A DNA stretch of 64,000 nt. It comes from Triops longicaudatus (taxonomy: Eukaryota > Arthropoda > Branchiopoda > Notostraca > Triopsidae). A program made the position numbers and the translations under genes. Below are positions 29,401 to 41,400 of this stretch, piece after piece. Every line of letters begins with the position of its first letter. The stretch's first letter is position 1. The stretch is taken from the NCBI GenBank assembly GCA_022885665.1, contig JAGQDJ010000043.1:372001-436000 (forward strand). Direction: 5' to 3'. The notes beneath the pieces were generated by a model. That model worked only from the letters and a program-made list of their open reading frames with translations. It did not search any database and was not told the DNA's origin.

Positions 29401-32400
29401 CGTGTAGGCAACATTGATGCCAGATAGCACTCGGAACCGAATGTTGCTATTTCTGTTTCTTTTGGTATGCGTTGACCAAGGCTAAGGTGTTGATGTCACT
29501 TTTACGACGCACGTTGCATCAATAACGCGATACTCGACAAGAAGAAACGTGCAGAAATATAAAACAAAAATTTTGCCAAGATACATTCGGCCAGTCTCTT
29601 AACTCGTATACTGATACGCTTTATGGAGAAATTCTCTCTTTGGAAAGGGCAAATAACCCTCGAGCCTCTCGAAAACTGCTTACTTGGCTACCAGACAAAA
29701 CGCTTTTGTGTTGGTTGCCAAATTTGTATGCAAATCACCCAACTTAACACCATACACTCGAAAAGGGTTAGGCCTATCTAGATAGTTCATCCATTTCTAT
29801 CAAGTATTTATGAGGGTGGAGTCGAACAACGGTCTTTGGGCCTCCGCCGAATTCGTTTTGCTTGACTTCCCACATCCATCCGTGCTGAAAAAGTTTCTGG
29901 TTCATACCAAAAAAAAAACACAAATCTCTCCAAAATATTCTTTCAATCACCCAAGGCAAGGAGAAAAACTAGCTCGATGGGATTTCTAAAGCTTTCTTCT
30001 GCGCCACGCCTACGAAATCCTCCTCAATTTTCTTCTCACGTCTGACTTTTTCTATCTCATCTCCATACCTTCATCATGTCTCATCAAAGTCCCGGTACGC
30101 AAGAACGTAGCAAACAAAAGGTCTCCCCTTATATACAGTCAATGTCTTTCTCTCACCCGCCCACCCTCTACCCGCAAAACATCCTGAACTCTGTATAGCC
30201 CACGGATGGAGATTCTTAATGACCATCCTATACTGCCATCCCTACTGATGTGATGAGCGTTCTTTGAGTCTTAATTAATCCGGGGCGGGCCTGTCGCTTT
30301 AACTAAAGGAGGACAAGAAATTGTCGGTCCCAGCTATTCTTTTCTCGTTCTTTCCCCTTTTTGCATCCCTCTCGGTCACTTGCCTCTTCTATCATTCTCT
30401 TCAAGGAGTAGACAAAGTAGAACTCTTTTCCCCCTGTTTGATCTCTTGGTTCCTTGTCCGATCAGTTAGGTGTGAGGTTTGGTTTGGCCAAGCTCCAACG
30501 TTCGTGGCTAACTGACCTTTTTCCCTCCTATGTCTTTTCGATTCCAGCTTATACAATTGCTGCGTTTCGTTTCACTCCGACCCTTCCTTGCTAGCCAGAG
30601 GACGGGAAGATGGAAAGGAGGAGTTAAGGGGTGGGCTATTCCGTTTTCACGCCCACCTGAAACACTTCTGAGTCAGCATCAGCAGGGGAGTAGCTTGAGG
30701 GCAAAGAGGGTTTGTAAGGTCTCAACTATCTGCTGATTTCCCTTCCTAGAAGCGGTCCTTGATCTTGCCCGGAGGGAAAAGTGAAGAAAGCTTTTGAGAA
30801 CTTGGAACAAAGCTTGACAAACGGTCCCAAGCTTGCAATCAGTCCTGCATAATCACCGACACGTATACTGTAATTCTTATAGTATAACTTGGGGATATTT
30901 TTACATTTAAATTATACAAATAATGTTCTGCTAAATTAATCGTCTAAGAAATCCAAGACTTGGTTATGAAGCGTACCAGAGCTCGAAATTTGTCATCCAT
31001 AGCTACGGAAAATCCTGGTTATGCCAACGCCTCTGATACAGTAGCTTAATATCAACCTAACTTTATTAGTATTACGACACTATCTTATGAACTTTTTTTA
31101 AAAAAAATAAATAAATGGTGGAGACCGAAGGTCCATTAGGACAGTAATTTCTCCTTAAAAGGTCGTAGAACAAAAGGAATGGAACGGGCGTGTAAACGAA
31201 AAGGAACACTAGTATTATTAACTCATCACATTAGTGCTCTCTAATTCCGATGACAATTCAGAGGCTTTCTGATATGTCGGGAGCCCTACGCTTTCGTTTA
31301 CATAGCAATATCGGATCATAATTATGCATTTCTTAGTTGAAATTCGTCACATATGTGAAACGCAGTTACAAAACTAATCAATATGAAATTGTTAGCTATT
31401 GCGCAACATTTGTTACAATCCAAGGACAGTTGCACTTTTTAAGATCCCTTGCTCTCATTTGTCGCACCCTTCATAGCTTACAACTATCTTACCCTTCAGT
31501 TCTCACCCTGTTCAAGGTTCCTGTGGAGAATCAAAAAGATCGAAACACTCGCGATGAGTTCGAATTTGCATTTTCTTGTACAATAAGAGTCGTGATTTTG
31601 TACTCATCCCTTCCACCCAATTTTTTACCCCCACTATCGTCTTCTTAATCACTGTTTGCACGTATCCCTCGTGGCACTTACAATGCCACGCGGACAGATT
31701 TCTTTTCACGGTCTTGCGTTTAAATTTGCAAGCACTCCGTAAGTAAAAGCTCCACTGATTAAAAGCTCCACAAGCGTTAGGGGAATGAAACTTTCCCCTA
31801 CAGAAACTTTCCTTTCTTATCCTTGAGCATAAATTTCTTTATACGTCGCAACTGTTTACAAGTAAATTTGATTAAAAGTAAGTATAATCAAATAAAGTAA
31901 CCTACAACATTGAAAGACCAAGCTTAAACCTCTTTTTTTGTAAAAAAAAAAAACTATCACAACCCCTACCAAACACTCTCGTAACTTTTCAAATAGACAC
32001 ACAGTTTGCTGAGAAACGTTGAATGTCGTTGAATTCAAATTTCACTGTTTTACTCCGGTTTTGTCAATCCCGATTGTGGAAACTTTTGATCGTATCAACC
32101 GCCTCGGCAAAATTTTATTCTTTAATGATTTGATTTTACGTTAACTTTGACGAGTTAACTTCAAAGTTAACTCGTTGATAATATGGGATGATTATATGAG
32201 ATTTTCTCTCAACAAATCACAGGAAAATATATTTAATGTACAAAACGAATTTTATTTTTATTAGCATTCCACTTCGAAATTATCTTGTGCACTTAACACG
32301 TATATCTGATTCTGTCAACTATCCGACTTCCCAACTACCCTGGTTGACAAAATCGGAGTTCTACTTTATTTAAGATTTTGCGGTTCAGTCTTAAGCGTAT

Positions 32401-35400
32401 AAAATTTCTGGCCTACAATTCAGCACTTTTTCGTACTCTGGGATCCAACCCCTCCCCCCCCCCCAAAAAAAAAAAAAATAATAATAATAGTAAATAAAAA
32501 AAAGTCTTCCAGTTAAACGAAATCTAGCCATGTTAGTGGAAGGTTTCCACGAAGGGTCTTATTTCCGTTCAAAAGAGCCTGTTGTGTATCTTCACTCCTC
32601 TCTTCCCTGGAAAGAAAAACTTGCGCTAGCAGCGGGTATAACTTAGGAAAGTCTAAGGAAGCTTTCCTTAACGTATAGTAAAAATCAAATCTTTGATGCC
32701 CTTTAGCCACTTTGGTGATCATTTCCAACCCCTCTTGCATCTGTTGTCGTTCTGATCGCTGGATTTTCGTGTCCGCATAGTTTACGTAGACGACGGAAAG
32801 CTGTGGTCTCTTGGCACCACCCTGTAACGAAAGCAAAAATCACCCCTCCCCTTCACACAAAAGCAAGTAACTTGGTTTCTGGGCCTGCTTCCAAATTTCT
32901 GCACTTGAGCGATTCCTACCCTTCTCAGCTTTTCTTTATTTAATGAGAAAAGCAGAAAGCTCACCCTGCCCTTCGTATCCTGATCTCTCTGTTTCATTCC
33001 TGCAGCAGTTGCGAACACAAGTTCCTTGGCATAACAACAAAGACGGAACGCTTCCCCGCCCCCACTTTCTCCCCTTAGAAATGGAGTAAACCCAAGAATT
33101 GCGAGTAGCCCCGAGTTCTTTGTGGTTTTAAATCCCGAAGATATGAATTTTCCTGGCTCGCATTTCTTTGTACGGTTGATAATATGTTTCGCCATAGGGG
33201 CGGTCACTGATATTTTACTGTAATGAATGCAGAGGAGGGATGGCCGTTATACAGGTCTCCTCGCCTGAATTTATTTCTTTTCCTTCGTTTCTGGGAAGAG
33301 TATCGGCCGCTTCAAAGCCCTATTTCACATTTGCCGATTTGTACAAGTTCCTGGGTCTTACGAGACTTTTCTCTGAGCGTGTGTTTATGCAGCATCTTTC
33401 TTTTTTAGAGTCTATTCTTAGACTACATACTTAATATTTCTGTTCCTCAACATACATATTCTCAAAAACCAGCAAGATAGGGTAATTTTATTCCTTCTGT
33501 TTGCTCCTGTTTCTTTCTGACGGAACCCACCCAAGAAAGAAAACCTAGAATTACACCCTTGACTTACATCTTTCAAATCAAAAGTAATAAGCGAAACAAG
33601 AGCTCTTACCATCAAAAACAGTTCCATTGTCTTTGGCCTTCGTTTGAAACCTTCTTTCTATGCATCAACGTGCGCATTGGCTGTTGTCTGATATTAGTGT
33701 TAAAATGTCCTAAGTTTGCGTAAAGTGTTCCCATAAGTCAGTGGTGCCCAACCTACGGCCCGCTCATTTATACCGCTCATGTATATCACTGCATAATTTC
33801 ATTTTTAACGTCGGCATGATTCTGGCGAAACCGGAACATTCAGGCCCGCGAGATTTTATATCATGTCGCGCGCGGCCCTCGGGGGAAAAAAGGTTGGGCA
33901 CCACTGCCATAAATTAACTCAAAGCAAGGGTTTACATATAACTTGAGTAAACGGTTTCATACGTGGAATAGTTATAATGACATATTTGTTTCGAATTACT
34001 GTTGCATTTGAGACAAAGATAACATGAGCTGAAAACCTGCACTTTGGCACAGCCTTACTTTTGACAGTTTTGTCATTAGACAGTGGACTCTGAAAAACGG
34101 ATAACACAAAGCAAACCAAAGTACATATTTTCCTCTCAAGCACGGTAAACTGGGCAGAAAGTGAAGTACAACAGAAACAAAATAGTTGGCAGAATTCGCA
34201 CAGTGGAAGAGGCCAGATCTTGGAGAACGTCTATTTAAGAATAAGACAAGAATTAAGTTTTTTATACGTTTGTGTCACGCTTGAAAACACATTTTTGCAA
34301 TAGAAGCTCCTGTAACGGTTCATTATTCCAGCGTACGGGATCTATTTAGGTGTGTGTCAATAGACATCTAAATGTACAATGCTGAGCAAAGAAAAACCTT
34401 CACCGAGGGAGTCACAAAAGTCTAATTATGCCTCTCGAGGCTAATTTATCTTCAATAACGGGAAAAGGGACTCGAACAAATCCCTTACAAGGTGAATACC
34501 AACCGCGAAGTTTAAAAATAAATGGCGAGACAGGTGTGTAAGTGAAGCCCATTTCTATATGGGAATTTTACGAGTCAGCAATATGAATTATAGTATATAC
34601 TCCACTCTTATCACCTCATGCAGTTTTTATATTTCATGTCAATAAAGAAAATATTACAGTGTATAAAAAAGCAATGACAATGAACGTGTTTTAGTCGTAT
34701 AATAATTTCTGATAGGCACAGTTGCATTTTTTCTTATTTTTTTTTAATAATGAGAAGGAAAAGCCTTTAATCCTTATTGTGGATTCGTGAAACTTTCTCC
34801 AAGGTTTGTTAAATTACTGAGCGTGTAATGTCTACGCATCGTCTGTGTAATGTTCTTTTTAAACTTCGCGGTTGCCATTCACCTTGTAATTAGCCCGAGT
34901 CCCTTTTCCTCTTAATGAAGGTAGATCAGCCTTAAGAGGCGTGATTAGACTTCTGTTACTCGCTCGGTAAACGTTTCTTTGCTCGGCACTATACAGTACT
35001 GGGTGGTAAATATGCACAGCGTACGAGTTAGCGACTTCTCGTGAAATATCCTACGTGTGTCCTTTTTTCCTAGATCGCGCAAATTCAGTAAAAGCTGTAG
35101 GAACTATAGGGATACTGCCTCCTCCTTTTTATATCCATGAACAGAATCACTGCCACTCAATTTTTTGTAACATACCCAAAATTGAAGATGGAGTATTAGG
35201 GCGACAAAGAGTATATTTTTTAAAAATGGCTCACTTGGGATACAATTTTCTTCAAAGGCGTGAAAAAAAAATAGGATAAAAAAAATCTGAGCACTGGTCA
35301 CCTAGGCCACCTACATGACTGGTCGTCGTTTCGTAAAAGAAGTTACTGCTTGAGGTCATGAAGCAATAGAAACAAATTTAATATCAAGGTACTCCCTCTT

Positions 35401-38400
35401 TTTACTTACACAACTCCATGATTTCTGCACCATATCTTGCGGTTTCCGTAATGGTTATTTTAACATGTCATAGTTTATTGTCAGGTGCATATCTGGAAAA
35501 GTGATGTGCCTTAACTACAACACCCACTTTCTTTAAAATAAATCACTGCCGTAACGGTGGCATGAAAGCACGAGGAAATCTGACTAGACCAAAAATGGGT
35601 AAAAGGGTTTAAAGCAAGCCTCATGACAGCATAAGCCACGTTACCCTCGAAAATAACCTTAACCCCTCTCTTGTATATATGTGTGTGCATTATTGATTGG
35701 AGAAACCTGAGCTAAGAGCCAAAATAGCGAGCACAAAAGGAAGAGAGGATGGATGAAAAGTCTGGGAAAAAGTATATAGACACAATAAGTAATAGCTTTT
35801 AAGGCTTCAACTACCTTTCCTTTATGGATGGGTCCCGAAACCTTCAACCCTCCTGCTTCTCCCTTCACCTTCCAGTGCCTCAACACCGAAAATTGACAAT
35901 AATGAAATCCTGCGTATCAGTTTGCTTGCAGCTCTGAAACCAGAAGAGGCGTTATTTCTCCCGTTTACTCGCTCTTTCTGTTCACGAATTTCTTTCAAAT
36001 CTTTCCGCCACACTCCACCGCCCGAGCCCACCTTCCTTGAAAAAGAAAAAGACATAGTATCAGCGTCAATCATATTTTGCCATTATGCAAATTAGTGCTC
36101 GTTCGGCTTCCCAAAAGCGTCTCATACGTGTGCGATCGTTCTCGGATCCTGATGTGCGAAAAAGTTACGTAAACTACGGCTTTGAAGGCGACTTGTCTTC
36201 ACTGGCTATCGAAGAAAGCTCCCTCCACGGTGTCGCATCCTTCTACCCGTGTGATAAAGCGAAGGTTAATCCGTTGCCCGGCCTCGAAAGAACTGATCGG
36301 ACCGCACGACAGATTTCGTCTTCGGTGGATTTTACAATTTTGTCGATTGGTTCCGATAAAGGTGAAGACGACCGCGAAGCAGAGGCAAGAAGCATTAGAC
36401 TAAGCAGAGAAGCGTGCCGAGTACGCTACACACTGTCGACAGCCGCAGTTTCTGTGTTTTCTGGCACTCACTGGCCGGGTTTTGCGAAATCCAACAGTCT
36501 TCCACGCGGTTTCCGTGCCTGGTTCCATGCAAAAACGGAGAATAACTCAGTCACCACGGCCACTAAATCTTTCGGCGAAGCCCATTTTTATACTGGGCCC
36601 AATAATGGAAGTCCACATCCTTCCTATGCTCCAGGTTTCGATCGAAAACTCTCCAGTTTTTCTTGTAACGAGAAACGAGATTGCGGCACTACGGTAGTAG
36701 CGAATGCTGCTGCTCAGGTATTGATTGGTTCGCCCACCATCTCCCTATACACTCTTTACTGGGATCTGCAGGATAAAAATATTAAGAAAAGAAAAACTAT
36801 TAAGGGTACTGAAGCTTTACCAAGAGCCAAAGTTTCTTTTTTTCCTTAATTTATACCGGAATTCCAAAAAAAAAAATCCTTTATGAGATTAGCAGATCAA
36901 GTTATAGTGGCCAAGAGGAAAACGTGGAAAACTAACCATAATTAGCTAAGGTAATTGTATTGGTGAGTAATTAATGGACGAATTTCGGAATCGCTAGCAT
37001 TTTTATCTCCTGCTTGGTAGTCTTCCGGAAACTATGCTGATCGGACTAGGTCTATAGCGCCTTCCGTAATACTCTTAAATCAAGCATCTGGTGTTATATA
37101 GTTGTATAGAGTTTCAGTGATCGTTTCCTCGAAGAGGGAATGAAACTTGAAATCTTACACCGTGACCACACCGTGCATCCCATATTAGATCATTGCTTTG
37201 CCCGAAACTATCCTAAGTTTCTTTGATTCTCTGTATTGCGGTTTTGGTGCGCAGTGAATATAGGCAAACTGACCCTGCTCATGCACCGATTCAACGTACT
37301 GACCGGCTGGAGTCTCCTAGGTACGGTTAATAGTTCTGCAAGAAAAATAAGAAAACTAACACTGCCTAGGCGCCATTTGTATTAACTGGTTTAGCGAACT
37401 AGCACACTTATTTTGATAATTGCACTAGATCGGAACGTCCGTTGCTGAGTTTGTTTACATGGGTCGCGTATTCCCTAGCTCCGATGCCTTAAAGCTTGCA
37501 CCCGTGTTACGGGTATAAAAGACACGTTGTCTGAGTTTAAAGGGAACGAATTCAGAACCTATTAGATTTATGTGGCATATTAAACCATGCTAGCGTGCAA
37601 AGAAACAAAGTTTACGGGAAAATTCGGGTACCAGCAAATGGGATAAGCAACAGGTTGGAAGGTTCTTCTACGTGTTTGCAAGGATTAGCAAGGAAAGAGC
37701 TGAGTGGGAAGAAAAATAGCTGTCTTTACACCGTTACACGTACGATGATAAATACATAAAATAAAAGCGAAAGAAGAGGTAAAATTAGTAATGGAAAGTT
37801 TGGCACTCGCTACGCTCACCAATCTTTCTGAGGCAGAGAAAAGCCAAAAATGTCCCAGTTGGGTAATTACCTGGTACCTCGTTTATCTGAGAGACCCAAC
37901 AACACGTTCCGTTCACGCGTGAGAAAGCGAGTGAGAAATGACGCTCTTACTGAGAAGTGGATAACCAAAAAGTGACGAAAATGATCGGAGGGACTTCGAA
38001 CCATTCACCTGCGTTCACTTTGTCGGTTGTTGAAATAAAAAGACACAAGTCCATAAAATTCTGTAACTTCTTTAAACTCAAAAAGAGAGGGCAACCATCA
38101 AAGTTCAGTAGAGCTTCTTTGAAAGCACTGTTCTCCGTTGCAATCAGTAGAGGCGCCAATAGAGAGCCAATCAGGTCTGAGGGTTTGTTTATACAGTGTT
38201 TATGCCTGTTCGTGCTACGTGCATGTGAACTTGCAGCTCGCACAACTTGGCCAATTTCTTTGCGCATACTTTTTGAGAATATTTTCTGTGACAAACAAAC
38301 TAGTGTCATATTTTCCGTGACATAGGAAACAAAATAGTGTCATTTCAACAAAACACTTAAAAACGGCGCAATTATTTTGATTACATCCAGCGCGAATAAA

Positions 38401-41400
38401 AACAAGCTTTCAGACCTGATTATCTCCTCTGCTCTCTGGAAGCTGCTCTAGTAATGTAAATGCGAAACGTGCTTTAAATCATGTGCAGAACGCACGGCGA
38501 ACGTTCGGAACGCCTAGTGAGTGGTGGTTTACGGAGAGTTAATACAGAACTCAGAGGTAGTGTGTGCATAGAAAGTGATTCTTTCATTACTTCTGTACAA
38601 TTCTTAGATTAGAATAATATTCTTTCTCTCCTTCGCCTTGCAGTATCAGTTATTTTTACGATTTGCCAAAAGTTGCTTCAGTTCTTTTGTTCCTTTTTTA
38701 CCCAATTACGCATTTTGCTCGCTAACTTATGAAAATGCCGCAAGTGTGGGGCTATTCATTAGTTTCTAGTGAGGATGTCCCTATCTGTTTTGCAACGGCA
38801 GCTGGGTTTTATCATCGACTTCTATGCTGCAATATATGGAGTCAATACATACATACATATTTCGGAAGTTACTTTCTCCCGGATTAGGGGACAGTTTCGT
38901 ATCGTGGTTTGTCAATAGACAAGTTATTGACTTCTTGTCAACCTACCACATCTTCATCACTTTCGACTTGTCACGGCTACAGTGAGCGACCTGACAGTGG
39001 ATGTTGTATTACTTTACGCTCACTATTCCCTTGAGAGATTATGGATTAAAATCTACTTAGTGCCGTCAGTTATATATTGTTACTCTTTCACCACAAATGG
39101 TAGGAATCCATGACAAGGCCATCCCAACTAAAATAACTCATGCCTAACCTAACAGGCTGTTTGTATGAAATATATGTCGGCGTTGTTAAAGTTATGAATA
39201 ATTTACTCACAAGTGAAGAAGTAGTCTTGTGTAGGTCGGATAAGGGAGCAGTTTATGTAGACTAATCATGTTATCATTAGACAAAAAGGGGGGAAAATTA
39301 AGAGAAAAATGTGGATGTGCAATTTGTTACGTTATTTATCAAGATACTGGTGCATTGCTATATTTTGACCGAAATGTTTTAGGGCGTCCCGAACATAGTG
39401 ACAACAATTGATTACATAGTTTCACTTTTGAAGGGTGATACGACAAATGTCTATTACAGGAATGCACACGGTAGACATTTTAGAGCTAGAGCTGTTACGG
39501 CTAAGAAGTCATCCCGGGTCATCTAGCAGTGCTACCAAAACTCCATTAACTTTAACTTCACGCCGCGTAAGTCGTAAGCTACAAGGACCCTATTTTATCT
39601 ACGTGCCTGTACAGGTATATACAGAAGCACGCGTAGTCTAGACGAAAGGTCCGTGTAATAGCGCCATGTGGCGGAAGTCTATCGTCCTCAAAAGTACTCG
39701 TAAACTTAGCACACTACGGAAACATCGTGGCGTCATCATATCAAAGTCGCGATGTTACACTCGATCGGCGATGTATCAGCCTCGTTAGGGAATCCCACTC
39801 GATGGACAGAGATCTCTTAAAAAGGCCAGGTATTAATTTGCCTCGTGAAAGCAATTTTCAAAGTTTAATAAACTATTATTATCAATTGGTAATATGACCA
39901 GGTCTGCAGTATCTGCTAGACCTGGTCATAAAATGAGTTCGTGGCGTCGTTTTGAGTCCACAGATCACAAAAAATGGGAAACCCATCAGTGCTAAGGTTA
40001 CCTTAGGAGGGTAAAGTTGCGCCTAAGGGGGTTTGCGCATTTGGAAAGTGGATAAACTTTTATAGGTTTAGGACAGGATCATCTTTTTAAAATGTCCTGA
40101 GGGATAGTTCACCTCATTTGGGGAAAAAAAATTGTGCCAAGGGAGAACAGGCTTTACTGCTATGAAATAACATTAAAGTTATCACTTTAAAGCCTTCTTC
40201 CCAGATAAATATATTTATCCAACGCCTATTATCTTTGCATAGTATCCAAGAAACGAAATTTGAGTCTTAATCCGCGCACGAACCGCTCGCTATTCTCATT
40301 CACGAAGTTGCAACGTTTAAGGCTGAAGCCCTCACAATAACTCTCCCTGTTTCCCATTTAACTAGGGCGCCATCCGGGCCGTCTGTCCGCACGTGGGTCC
40401 CTTTTTTGATCCTTCCTTCTTGTTTTTTTTTTTTTTCATCTAGCTACGTTCTCTGTTGCCGTAGAACACCCCTCCACCTCTTTCCTCACCCCCTCAATCT
40501 GCTTCACCCCCGTATGGAAAACTCCAAAGCTTTGAAACTGCCGTCTATTGGGCTCTCATAAAACGGAAGCTTCCGAAGCTAAAAACAGCTTTCCCGTTCA
40601 ATCTTTATACCAGTTGGTCCCAAGATCACCGGCTGTGCTACATATCCGAGCTAATTAGAAACACTCACCGCTTTTCATAATCGTTATTTTCCAAAAAAAA
40701 TTGAGTAAAAAGGTAGTAGAAAGAAAATCGTTCCCTTAGAAAAACCTGTTGTCTCTTGGAGTTTCTGTTCCTTATCAAAACTGTGTCTGAAAAGTGAAAT
40801 TAAAGTTCGAACTGAAGTAAAAAACAAAGAAATGGCTTTGACAAGTGTCTCAACAAATGAAGTGCCATCGTTCTCGCCCTTGTTCCCTTTAGAGTTTCTG
40901 GGCTCAATTCCCTCGCCTCTGCAAGCTGAACCACTCCCGAATCATTTAGTGACAGTCTCGTCAGATCCGAGTGTATGTCCCTCCCTTAAAGACAAAGTTC
41001 GTCAATGGTTCCACTTGGGCTCGAAAACGGGTGATGATGAAGATAGGCAGGGTTCGCGTCGCAGCATTATGGACGATTCTACTGCCTTCTCTTTATCCAT
41101 GACGCCCGGTTTGATGATCTCAGCTGCGTTGCCTCGTTTGCCAGTTTTCTCCGCCAAAATCAACAAGGTAGTCCAACTGCGCTCATTCAAAACACACACT
41201 CCCCAACCTGTATCGTATAGAAAGAACGAAAGATCAGGACAGAAATAAAAGTGAAGAATACTACGATTTCCGGAGCAAAGTTCACGACGCTTGACGTTTT
41301 TTAGAACGAAACCACAAAGTTAAGTCAAATAAGTTGTGTTGGAGTGTCGTCGAAATTGTGCAGCTTTGGACTTTGCGAGTTGAGCATGCGTTCAAGAAAG

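Larger units (their letters stand above)
29145..36084 (+). other. Giant ERG intron, part 3
   Basis: Carries a G/C-richer block at 30.3-30.75 kb, a 26-base palindrome (32150), a C/A/T simple tract at 32452-32490, a hAT-type MITE (33739-33906) and a long-TIR element (34377-34991). No firm exon before 36085. Confidence 0.55.

Noticed and set aside
37947..38309. Minus-strand 120-codon frame as a gene
   Set aside because: No homology, no splice context; equally open on the other strand.
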